Positions 22,325 through 32,059 of a DNA stretch of 64,000 nt are shown here, piece after piece. This DNA comes from Plantago ovata (lineage: Eukaryota; Streptophyta; Magnoliopsida; Lamiales; Plantaginaceae). A model generated the notes under the pieces. It did no database searches, was not told the origin of the DNA, and saw only the letters and a list, made by a program, of their open reading frames with translations. The DNA lies in contig CM051458.1 of assembly GCA_028274465.1 (NCBI GenBank), positions 39,966,744 through 40,030,743 of the forward strand, in the 5' to 3' direction. The stretch's first letter is position 1. Each line of letters begins with the position of its first letter. Both the position numbers and the translations under genes were made by a program.

Positions 22325-22577
22325 CGTGGGACGGGGGTCCCGTCCCCCCGGTACCCGCGGCCCCGGGCGCCAGGTGCCCACGGCACGCGGGTACCGACGC
22401 CGCGGTCCCGGGCGACAGGCGCACGCGGCACGCGGGCACCGGTGCCTCGGGTGCAGGCGCCGGGCGCCTGCGTCCGCAGGCTCTGGTCACGCAGGTACCC
22501 GGGTGCCCGCGGTACACGGGCGACTAGCGCCCGTGCAGCGGGCACGGCGCCTGCGGCGCCGCAGGCGACCCGGTCCG
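22325..22577. repeat. Extremely GC-rich block in element B leader
   Basis: About 250 bases of very high GC content rich in GCACGCGGGYACC, GGGCGCC and CCCGCGG-like pieces, set in AT-rich DNA and bordered by T and A runs. It lies between the gag start and the primer site. Element D has a shorter GC block (55155-55215) at the same place. It opens frames in several phases, which I regard as composition artefacts. Confidence 0.85.
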
Positions 22578-22737
22578 AAAAATATATATTTAATAATTTT
22601 TTATTTTTTTTTGAAAAATATAAATTTTAAATTTATATAAAAACAAAACTTTTGAAAATCGAATTTATCATAGAATCAATTGCATCCACATATCTACAAA
22701 ATCATACAATATATATACGTATATACGTAATCAATTA

Positions 22738-22755
22738 ACCTCGCTCCGATACCAC
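22738..22755 (-). other. Element B primer-binding site
   Basis: On the minus strand TGGTATCGGAGCGAGG directly follows the LTR, matching the tRNA-Met-type copia primer site TGGTATCAGAGC with one difference in the core. Confidence 0.8.
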
Positions 22756-24837
22756 TATAAGAAAATACGGTCAGAGTTACCCCTAGGGTACGCAGCGAAT
22801 TTCAAAAATTTTCTTAACATACAGGTTAATTGATTATGCATATGTCGTATATATATAAACACGTCAATTAGAAGACTAACCTTACTTCCAAAACAGCTTC
22901 CAAGTCTTCGTAATAATTCGGTGTATCTTCTCCTTCGTCGAAGTCGAAGATATCTACAATGCTCCTTATATCTGCAAGACAATAAGAGTTAGTTTCCATT
23001 TTCCTAGAACCTCAACCTTGGTATCTACGGATGAACAGCCTATCGAAAGAATGCTAAGATATTCTTTGTGTGACCAAGAAGACGGGGCGGCAATTCCTCC
23101 GGTGGTGGCGCGCGCGTGTATGGCTAAGAGGAGGGGAGAGTTTTTATTTTCTCTAAGAAAACTGGGTAGAATGACTGTGAAAGTCTATGTCTTAAACTGT
23201 GTTCAAAACTCTCTAATAGTCTACTATGTATAGTAGTCAATAGAAGCCTAAAGCATACGCAATTAGACTTCGTAAAGGAATAAGAATCTAATTCTTATCG
23301 CACAAGGAAACCAATATCAAGTCTAAATTCATTCCCAATCAAATTAAAACTCAATTAGGAAAATCTAACTTATCCCTTGGACTTCTAATAGAGGAAGGAG
23401 TCGAACTCCTTCCCCTACCCAGTTCCTGCGCGCGCGTGCGCTTCTAGGGACAGTAGGTGGGTCCCAATTTTGGGACCCACTTATAGTTCTAAGGCAATTC
23501 AAACTCCAAGTAGATTTCTCCCAAGTGCATATGTTAATTCTAAATTAACATATCCTTTCTAATCAAACCTCCATTATATTTCTAAAATATAATCTTTAAT
23601 TGTATTTACATAAAATACAATTAATTAGCCAATTCAATTAATAATTCCAAATCATTAATTAAGCCACCAAATATTATAATTAATTCCAAATTAATTATAA
23701 TCCATCAATCAAAATTAATTCCAAATTAATTGCGATTCCATCTTCAAGGATATTCTGATAGACTGAATCACCACATAGTGTGACCCATAGGGCCTCACCG
23801 TATTAAGCAAGTCCTAGACTAGGCAACACGGAATTCCTAGACGGTTTCATTTGCAATATTAATACGTGAGGACGTTTGAGAGGTTTCTCAAAGCTAACCC
23901 TTTCGTTGCGAAGCCTGTCGCGCTCAACGCGGCGATGGTAACCTCCCTTCATCTGACTTGTTCGAATGTATCTAGGATCGATGAAGTGTCTATCCCAATA
24001 ATACATCCACGGGCGTCTCAGGGAGTTGCTTGGTTAAGATATACTTATGACCATCATAATATATCATTTGCACTGGCCAGTGACTTTACCAACACAACTA
24101 TGCAGACTATGAGCAGTGCTCTCCTGTGCTACACTTGAGAGATGAATCCTTCACAGAATCACTTATCACCCCCATTTGTATTTAGCCATAATCCTGGATC
24201 GTGTCTTAGGTCAGTTTCTTATTCAGAGCAGACATCGACGGGTCCACCAAGGATACGGGGCAACAAATGTGATGCTAAAGTCCTGCAAGTACAAAGGACG
24301 AATGACATCACTTCGACAACTCACCGGTTCCCATAGACACTTCGGTGTAGAGTATACATCGATGGAAGTGTCCGGTGGGTACTTCCATTGTTCGATAAAG
24401 CTTCTTCGAACAACTATGCGCAGTTATGGGAACGTTTCTCGATTGTCCAACAATCCGTTCCGTGGTCGTGGATCGGCTCACACTCGCTCCAACAAGTATA
24501 ACCTCCACGCATACTAGTCTTGTCTGGTTCATTCAGACCCCCACATCCGAGATGAACCTCGACTAGGGAGAGTTTGGGATAGATGATAACTCACATAGCT
24601 CCCACTAACTGTGTGATCGGTCATCTATCCGAGGGGACATGTTTAATATCAATACAGACAGTAATAAAGATATGACATGCTGCAGCCTGGTGTAATATAA
24701 ATATGAAAGCGATACTCAATAGTAAAATGCAACAAACATATATTATATTACGTTGACCTGTGTAATAGTACATATATGCCCTCTATAAGGGCACCATGCC
24801 CTTAGTAAGGACTGTCTCTAGGACATATACACTATCA
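22756..24837 (-). repeat. Element B right (5') LTR
   Basis: 2,082 bases ending ATATACACTATCA, matching both LTRs of D over most of its length. A recurring short ORF inside it (around 23866) appears at the same place in the D LTRs and is not a gene. Confidence 0.93.
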
Positions 24838-25925
24838 GTCGTGCCATTAACAAAATTACTGTACGCTATCGCTTTCCCATTCCTCGGTTGGATGACTTGC
24901 TTGATCAATTAGGCGGCGCTTGTATATTCAGCAAACTGGATTTGAAGAGTGGATACCACCAGATCCGTATCCGCATGGGTGATGAATGGAAAACGGCTTT
25001 TAAAACTCGTGAAGGCTTATATGAGTGGCTAGTCATGCCGTTTGGTCTCTCCAATGCCCCTAGCACCTTTATGCGTGTCATGAATCAGGCCCTTCGCCCT
25101 TTCATTGGTAAATTCGTTGTCGTCTACTTTGATGATATTCTGATTTATAGTACTAACCCGGCGGTACATCTTGAGCACTTGCGCGAAGTGTTGCTCGTCC
25201 TTCGCCGTGACAAATTTTATGCGGCCTCGGCTAAATGTGATTTTCTCACAGCGTCCATTCTGTTTTTGGGCTATGTGGTTGCGAACACTGGGCTTAAAGT
25301 CGATCCCGGCAAGATTACTGCCATTTCAAACTGGCCGCATCCTTCATCTATCACCGACGTTCGAAGCTTTCATGGGTTGGCCTCTTTTTATCGCCGTTTT
25401 ATTCCTCACTTTAGCAGTATTATGGCACCTATCACTGACTGTATGAAGGGCACTAAGTTTCAGTGGACAGACGATGCCGCAGCTGCATTTCAGGAAATTA
25501 AAACGCGGTTAACTTCAGCTCCAATCCTTGTCTTACCCGATTTTTCTCAGCCATTCGAGCTTCATTGTGATGCTTCGAAGACAGGTATTGGCGCCGTGTT
25601 AAGTCAAGCTAACCGCCCGGTTGCCTATTTTAGTGAGAAACTATCTGGCGCCAAACTTCTTTTTAGCACATATGATGTTGAGTTTTATGCGGTGGTCCAA
25701 GCTATCAAGCATTGGCGCCACTATCTTTTCCACAAAGAGTTCATTCTTTACACCGACCATGATTCTCTTAATCACCTTGGCAGTCAAGAGAAGATCTCAC
25801 ATCGCCACGCCTCTTGGATCTCCTACTTACAACAATTTACTTTCGTCATCAAGCATAAAGCGGGCATTTCCAACCGTGTTGCTGATGCCTTGAGCCGTCA
25901 CCACACTTTGTTGACTGAAATGTGA
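24838..25925 (+). CDS. Element A RT and RNase H (fossil, right of nest)
   Basis: Continues RT immediately after the right target duplication: [40 protein letters not shown], the catalytic [11 protein letters not shown] near 25125, then RNase H with [16 protein letters not shown] (about 25560) and [11 protein letters not shown], ending RVADALSRH. All conserved gypsy blocks are present. Confidence 0.92.
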
Positions 25926-25952
25926 ATCCATGTCCCCGGTTTTGACTCTTTT

Positions 25953-27223
25953 ATGGAGTTGTATGTTGATGATCCATTCTTTGGTCCCATATTACAACAG
26001 ATACAGAATGGTGACAACTCAGCCTTTGTCCTCGATGAGGGGTTTCTGTTCCGCGGAATTCAGTTGTGCATTCCCGAGTGCAGCCTCCGCTTACAACTCA
26101 TTCAAGAACTCCACAACGAGGGCCACGTCGGCCGTGACCGCACTTTTTAGTTATTGGTTGGTTCCTATTATTGGCCTTCCATGCGTCGGGAAGTCGTAAG
26201 ATTTGTCGCTCGCTGTCGCACTTGTCAGCTGGCCAAGGGTGCATCCACCAATGCCAGCCTCTATATGCCGTTGCCTATACCTTCCCAACCTTGGTCGGAC
26301 GTTAGCATGGATTTTGTTCTTGGCCTTCCACGTACTCAACGTGGCAGTGATTCCATCTTTGTGGTTGTAGATCGTTTCTCTAAAATGGTGCATTTCATCC
26401 CATGTAAGAAGACTTCTGATGCTGTTGCTGTGGCTCAGCTTTACTTTCGGGACGTGTATCGGTTGCATGGTCTTCCGACCTCTATTGTTTCTGACCGGGA
26501 TTCCCGTTTTGTTAGCCACTTCTGGAGGAGTTTGTGGCGTATGGTTAATACTCGGATGAATTTCAGTAGCGCTTATCACCCTCAAACGGATGGCCAAACT
26601 GAGGTGGTCAATCGTTCTCTTGGTAATCTCTTGCGCAGTTTGGTGGGTGACCACCCTAAAGCTTGGGATCAGAAGTTACCGCAAGCTGAATTTGCTCACA
26701 ATCATGCCATTAATCGGACCACTGGCTTTAGTCCTTTTTATGTCGTCTATGGTTTGTCTCCGCGTTTGATTTGATCTCCCTACCCAGCAAAGTGCGTCCT
26801 CATGTTGCTGCGGAAGAGCTGGTTGATCACTTGGTTCAGGTTCACCAATCCACTCATGATCGGTTACTCGACAACACTGCTAAATACAAAGCCCAGGCTG
26901 ATCAGAAACGGCGTCATGTCGACTTTGAAGTTGGGGATTTTGTTTGGGCTGTTCTAACTCGCGACAGGTTTCCCGGTCATGAGTACAGTAAGCTAGGGGC
27001 TAAGAAGATTGGTCCCGTGGAGATCGTCGAGAAGATTAACTCAAATGCCTACCGTCTCCGTTTGCCTAGTCACATCCATACTGCTGATGTGTTTAATGTG
27101 AAGCACCTCATCCCTTTTGTTACTGATTCTTCTTCTGATGATGCTCCGGTTCCAGATTCGAGGTCGAATCTTCTCCAACCTGGGGGGAATGATGCGGTGC
27201 AACTTGAGTTGCACGAGTATTAG
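25953..27223 (+). CDS. Element A integrase (fossil)
   Basis: Integrase HHCC zinc region ([12 protein letters not shown], then CRTCQLAKG near 26217), core motifs [20 protein letters not shown] and [13 protein letters not shown], and the C-terminal part [20 protein letters not shown] with the usual [19 protein letters not shown] beta-rich module. It ends [21 protein letters not shown], the last residues overlapping the polypurine tract and LTR as in chromovirus-type elements. No chromodomain was recognised. More than one open frame covers it. Confidence 0.9.
27182..27189 (+). other. Element A polypurine tract
   Basis: GGGGGGAA lies directly before the 3' LTR, the expected primer for plus-strand DNA synthesis, and overlaps the end of the pol coding sequence. 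Confidence 0.85.
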
Positions 27224-27486
27224 AGTTTGGCTAGAGTTAGGATTTCGTTTCCTTTTGCTTTCTGTTTAGAGTCAGTAGAGTTAGTATAGTAATTAGTTAG
27301 GATGTCTTTTCCTTTCCAGTACTTTCTGTTTTCTGCTATTTAAATACCGTGTCTGTCATCTTTACATTCAGTTTTTGAGTTTATAATAGAAAATCGAGGT
27401 TTCCTCATAACGTGTCAATTATCGGTATTCTGTTGAATCAACGATTGTTGATAATAATTCCCCTGTCAACCACGTACGCTGCATCA
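27190..27486 (+). repeat. Element A 3' LTR
   Basis: 297 bases nearly identical to 4152-4449. The eight bases following it (GATTGGTA) equal the bases that follow the 5' LTR at the primer site. The LTR ends 277 bases from the stop codon of the kinase gene and points toward it. Confidence 0.95.
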
Positions 27487-27762
27487 GATTGGTACTGCAG
27501 TTTAACCTCTATGTAATTAACTTCAAGCTTTAAACATACAAAGATATATATATTACAACCCCATAAACTCAAATGCAAACCATGTTAGACAATTTCTCAG
27601 TAATCATTTTTGGTCTCCCAAGGCTATATGGTACCCGCGACCAATTCAACCCAGCACCGCAAAGTTCTGTTGGTGTGGCTCCCTCCTCAGTTGTGTTTCT
27701 TACCTCCACTGTACACAAATTCTATAGACTATAGTATAGTACTGATGGTAGTTATCAACCTC
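27487..27762 (-). other. Kinase gene 3' flank next to element A
   Basis: AT-rich DNA holding the presumed 3' UTR of the kinase (minus strand). Only 276 bases separate the kinase stop codon from element A's LTR. No clear AATAAA signal was seen; TAATATATATAT near 27550 could serve as a plant-type A-rich signal (inference). Confidence 0.4.
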
Positions 27763-30700
27763 TCATTTGAAATGTGGCTTACCATTTGTTGGATGGGAAT
27801 CTCTCATGCTTATAAAACGGTTACCATTCAATTGACGCAACCCATCTTGTTTCTTGTTGCCCCTGCTCCCTTGAGAAAAGCCGGAGTGATGTGATAATAT
27901 GGCAAGGTCGTTGAGGTCTTCGAGTGGCGTCAACACCTTCACGACTTCATCCATCGATGGGCGGAATTTAGGATCCTTGCTTAAGCAACTACATACCAAC
28001 TGGGAAACCTTCTGAACACCTTTGATTGAATAATTTAGTTCCAGTTTGGGATCAATCAACTGATAAAGCTTTCTCTTGTCAGACAAATATGGTTTTGCCC
28101 ATGTCACAAGGTTCTGTTCTCCACTTGGTCGTTTCTTGTCCACGGACCTTCTACCGGTTAAGATTTCCAGGAGAACAACACCGAAGCTGTATACATCGCT
28201 CTTTGAAGTCAAGTGTCCTGATGTTAAAAAGAAAAGCCAAAGTTCTATTATGCTGAAATGTAATCAACTCCGATGTTATCTGACGGTAGAACCTTTATAA
28301 ATTAAAAATCGTTAAATTTTCTCTGATCCTGACTCAATAACATGTTCAATTTATATCTCAACACATTAGTAACTTCTAAAATTATTCCAGTATATTGAAC
28401 AACATCCTAGTTAGTCGAATAAGTTCGATTACGCACCTGTCATTACATACTCTGGCGCAGCATAGCCATATGTTCCTACAACCCTTGTTGAAACATGAGT
28501 CTTGTCCTCCTGTGGACCCGCTTTTGCTAAACCAAAATCTGAAATCTTTGCATTATAATCCTGGGAAACAATGTGTTAAAATCTTCATATGTAAGCAGAT
28601 CCGTCTATATTACTGTTTTCATAGATGACATTGACTTACCGAATCAAGCAAAATGTTTGATGTCTTGAAGTCTCGATAAATGACAGGTTCTGGGGCACCA
28701 TGGAGGATAGCTAATCCTTTGGCTGCTCCAAGTGCAACTTTGATTCTTCTAGACCAGGGCAGCGGAACTGTTCCTTCAATTTTGCATGATATCAGTACTC
28801 TTGTGATAATTGACCAACAACATTGGAATTTACATCATCTTCGGTGAGTAAACATAGAGGATGACCTAATAACTTACTTCGGAAAAGGTGGTTTTCAAGG
28901 CTTCCACGAGTCATGAACTCGTAAACAAGAAGCCTTTGCTCATCTTCGATACAATACCCAATTAGCTTAACGAGATTAGGATGATGAAGCTGACCAAGAA
29001 AATGCACCTCTGCCTGCATGAATAGTTCAATATAAAAGTTGTTCTGTAAGAAATAAGAACCTCCAAAGGTGATTCAGAAACATTTTCAAACAGGACTAAG
29101 ATGCAACTTGAATAGCTCAATATATATGTTTAGTTTCGTGCAACTAGCTATGAAGAAATTAGATAACTAACCACCCATTCTCTGTGGCCTTGAAAGCCCT
29201 CTGGCTTCAGATTCTTGACAGCAACCGTTATCCCTGAACCTGGTTTTGCCGGTGCTGTTCCATTTTCCTCTATCCAACCCTTGAAAACATATCCAAATCC
29301 GCCCTCCCCAAGAATACTGCCAGGCCTAAAGTTACCGGTTGCTGCTTTCAGCTGCTGATAACTGAACTTCAGCAACTCATGAGGTGCTTTACTTACTAAT
29401 ACTGGCAGTGAATGTGGAACTGGATCCTCCGATGAATTCTGAACCTCATCCGGGGCACACATTTCTCGGGTGCTGGCATTCAGGTACCGAGTCTCCGTTG
29501 CTGCATGCATATTTATATAATCTATCTGATGAACTCTCTCTCAACATTTGGTTTCCATTCAGGCACAATGGTGACATATTCGAAAGTCGAAACAAATGTG
29601 TTATACAGCGTTTGACAAAACTTCCCCTTTTTCACTTATTGGAAGAGCATTTGACAGCAAATTACGTACTCCACATATTGTATGTGCCGGAAAAAAAAAT
29701 TATGAAAACTTTAGGCCGGTATCCTTTTGATAAGTTTCCTCTTTTTCTCTTCATAATGCTAATCCACAAGAACTCTTAAAATTCCTGCTTTTGGCTCCCC
29801 AAAACCTCTAAAATATCTATGTGGCCCCAGAGGCTGAAGATATTTCATCACAACTTGTCAATTATTAAGCTAAACATATTTCGTATTTCTCATTTCGGTA
29901 GGATGTGGAATAAGTTGTTCTCAAATGGGCTTACATTAATTGAAAATGAGAAGTTGGCTCTGTAAACAAGTAGCAGTATAACAAAACAATAGATAGAACA
30001 CCAGGTTTCTTCTAAGCCTTGATAAATAACTGACAGAACGAAATTTTATTCGTTCCTCTAAACCTGCCTAGCTCTGCAATTACAACTGAAAACCATCAAT
30101 TTAATTGTTAGACACCTAACACACATCTGCACGGCAGACCAAGCAAATTATTTACCCTCTGAGGTATTTAGAAATATTACAAACATGAGCTACTAAAAAC
30201 CCATTTGCACATATTTGGTTCCTAGCATGGCAAAAAAAACTCAGTTTCGGTACCATATTGTGAACCAGAACAGAATGAAGTTGATATTTTTTGAAACAGA
30301 TAAGTATGGTTAGATTGGGGTTAATTGCAGATTTAGTCCCTTAAGTCTCAGTCCATTTCGATTTTGGTCCTCCAAAATCTGTATACAGTCCTATACGGAC
30401 ACGTGTCCTATACGTATTGGTTCTAACTTAATTTTAATTAAAAATCTAATATTGTAATTTATAAAACTATATTAGAAACTATTAATTAATAATATAAGAA
30501 AATAAAAAAAGCCAAAAAAAAAATTTGAAAAAAAAACAAAACAGAGCTAAAAAGCTCCGATCATGGAGCTTTTTTAAGCTCCAGGAGCTTTTTAAGCTCC
30601 AGGAGCTTTAAAAAGCTCCAGTCATGGAGCTTTTTTAAGCTCCAGATCGGAGCTTTAAAAGCTCTCATGGAGCTTTTTAGTCCCCATTTGGGTTTTTTCT

Positions 30701-31205
30701 TAATTATTTTTTTTAAATATTAAAAAAAATTAAAATCTCATTATTATGACTTGGCAGTAAATTGGAGAAGAATTAAGTGTAAAATACGGTGAATTGGGGA
30801 GAATTATAACATTTATACGGTTTGGGGGACTCAATTCGCCAGTTCGCAAAAACTTAGGACCTAAATCGAAGTGGACTGAGACTTAGGGGACTAAATCTGC
30901 AATTAACCCGGTTAGATTGAGGGACAACAAAGAAAACAAACCAGACAATATATACATGGGGGTTATATCGCTAAAGGAGGAACACTAGGGAAAGCTAAGA
31001 TCAAATCAGTAATAAAAAATGTCAATGTGAACAAACATCATAATAAATTGAGAAAGGAATTAACAATTTATTTATTACCTGCTGCAGCATCATAAATAAG
31101 ACTCCTCCTAGTGATAACCATGGGTGAATTTCTTGAATCTGAGCTATTATGATTCATCGCACAGCAGCGCCTTAGCACTGCCCAACAACCATACTTTTTC
31201 TCCAT
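27763..31205 (-). CDS. Receptor-like cytoplasmic kinase, RLCK VII (PBS1-like)
   Basis: Six exons on the minus strand: 31205-31079, 29500-29172, 29013-28878, 28773-28640, 28560-28437 and 28217-27763. All junctions are GT-AG, the phases agree, and they total 1,305 bases (434 residues plus stop). Start [15 protein letters not shown]. The kinase domain has the P-loop GEGGFG (107-112), VAVK Lys138, the catalytic loop [14 protein letters not shown] with Asp232, DFG at 250-252, and [20 protein letters not shown]. The YRDFKTSN loop and the short N-terminus with no transmembrane segment fit RLCK VII, which act as membrane-associated relays below immune and developmental receptor kinases. The Cys-rich start could be palmitoylated; there is no Gly2 for myristoylation. 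The exact orthologue is unknown. It looks intact. Confidence 0.93.
30318..30909. mobile_element. MULE-type MITE in intron 1 of the kinase gene
   Basis: Terminal inverted repeats of about 52 bases: the left end starts GGGTTAATTGCAGATTTAGT and the right end is its near-perfect reverse complement ending ACTAAATCTGCAATTAACCC. The flanking direct repeat GGTTAGATTG (30308-30317 and 30910-30919) is a 10-base target duplication, within the 8-11 range of Mutator-like elements. It is 592 bases long with no transposase, so non-autonomous. The perfect duplication implies a fairly young insertion. Confidence 0.88.
30547..30680. repeat. AGCTCC/GGAGCT inverted-repeat cluster inside the MITE
   Basis: About ten copies of GGAGCTT or AAGCTCC, separated by short A/T runs, alternate in orientation. 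Neighbouring units can pair to make a row of short hairpins. Confidence 0.8.
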
Positions 31206-31948
31206 TTCCTCTCTTTCTCTTTCTCTCAGAAAGATCCAAATTTTCCAGAATGATTAAACTCCATTTGTTTTCAAAAAGAATGCAACAAAGGGTAGAGAGA
31301 GAAAAAAGTGATAATAAATTAGTACTACCAACTACAAGTAGTGGAGTATATATTTGTTCCGGCAAAATGAATTTTGTAAAGGGCAAGCTAGCATAATCAT
31401 ATGATCATCACCAGCATAGAGCATCGCATTTTGTACAGAAAGAACCTTTTTACCCCACCACTTTTTTACTTTTCTTTCTTTTCGGATTTGTCAAATCTCT
31501 CTTTCTCGTTCTCAAATTTGCAGACATTATGTCGATGATGCAACTCTGCAAATACATTTAATTTACTGGTATGAGCCAATAATAAAAATAGAGATATTAT
31601 GAAAGAAACTTAAACAAATTATATACATATATATATTAAAGTAATATACTAAGCCTGTTGATTCAATCAATTGATTGACCTACCAATCAATTTTAAACCG
31701 TTGATCTTACTTATTCAGTTTCAATCTGGTGCGTACATGTGTCGTTATTTTTTTTATTTGTTTTATTTTAATTTACCTTTTCAATATATTTTCATCATCT
31801 TCTTCTCGCGTCTTCTTTTCCCTTTTCGTCAGAAGAAAAGTCACAGATCGACATCGGTTTTATCACCACCGGCCCAGCTCACCGCCGGCCTCACGACGGA
31901 GCAGCCGTCAATTATCACTTATTAACCAACACCAAGAATAGTAGAGAC
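31206..31948. promoter_or_regulatory. Upstream region of the kinase gene
   Basis: Minus-strand 5' flank of the kinase. It has pyrimidine-rich tracts (for example TTTCTCTCTTTCTC-type runs on one strand near 31200 and 31490) common in plant leaders, but no clear TATA box that I would commit to. No gene is recognised. Confidence 0.35.
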
Positions 31949-32059
31949 ATGGCAACAAGGAAAGCTGCTCTATTGCCCTTTTTTCCCGTGTCCATCTCTT
32001 TTCTCCTCTCTAACACCGCTTCCTTGATTTGTGGTGAAGAAAGAAAAAGGGCCACCCAT
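31949..32059 (+). other. Candidate first exon of unknown product
   Basis: An ATG opens 37 codons, MATRKAALLPFFPVSISFLL and onward to a GTAAGT donor at 32060. The N-terminus is hydrophobic and signal-peptide-like. The next candidate acceptor (TATTAG at 32241-32246) is not followed by a recognisable product. It could be cargo of the Helitron-like element or chance. Confidence 0.2.

Larger units (their letters stand above)
6437..24837 (-). mobile_element. Element B: Ty1/copia LTR retrotransposon, antisense, nested in A
   Basis: A copia element in minus orientation: coding order on the minus strand is gag, protease, integrase, RT, RNase H (21140 to 17118). It has long LTRs of about 2.1 kb, a tRNA-Met-type primer site next to the right LTR and a polypurine tract next to the left LTR. 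Target duplications are GTCAT (6432-6436) and GTCGT (24838-24842), differing at one base. Long LTRs and the gag and integrase style suggest the Angela/BARE group (tentative). Its left LTR is split by Athila element C. It is the same family as D (47671-57200). Coding appears broken at several points. Its LTRs differ by roughly three per cent over the first 310 bases. Confidence 0.93.
4152..27486 (+). mobile_element. Element A: Ty3/gypsy LTR retrotransposon, host of the nest
   Basis: Two LTRs of 298 and 297 bases bound gag, protease, RT, RNase H and integrase coding sequence in gypsy order (integrase last). The middle is occupied by copia element B (6437-24837), so A's own DNA is about 4.9 kb. 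The primer site matches initiator tRNA-Met. The lineage looks chromovirus-like from the integrase C-terminal end and the PPT overlapping the end of pol, but no chromodomain is visible. The LTRs differ at two substitutions and one indel, which suggests an insertion well under one million years old at usual plant rates (inference). It is broken by the nested insertion and at a few further points. No target duplication is visible. Confidence 0.92.

Noticed and set aside
22258-22640. Overlapping frames of 122, 95 and 66 residues on both strands
   Set aside because: All lie in the GC-rich block of element B's leader, where stops are rare by composition. They are Arg/Pro/Gly-rich with no domain, and element D lacks them.
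23866-24138. Frame starting MRTFERFLKANPFVAKPVAL, also at 48787 and 56576
   Set aside because: It is at the same place in three LTR copies of the copia family and changes length in each, so it is an LTR sequence, not a host gene.
31124-31396. 90-residue plus-strand frame over the kinase first exon
   Set aside because: The minus-strand exon with a phase-matched donor explains this DNA. The plus frame is a shadow.
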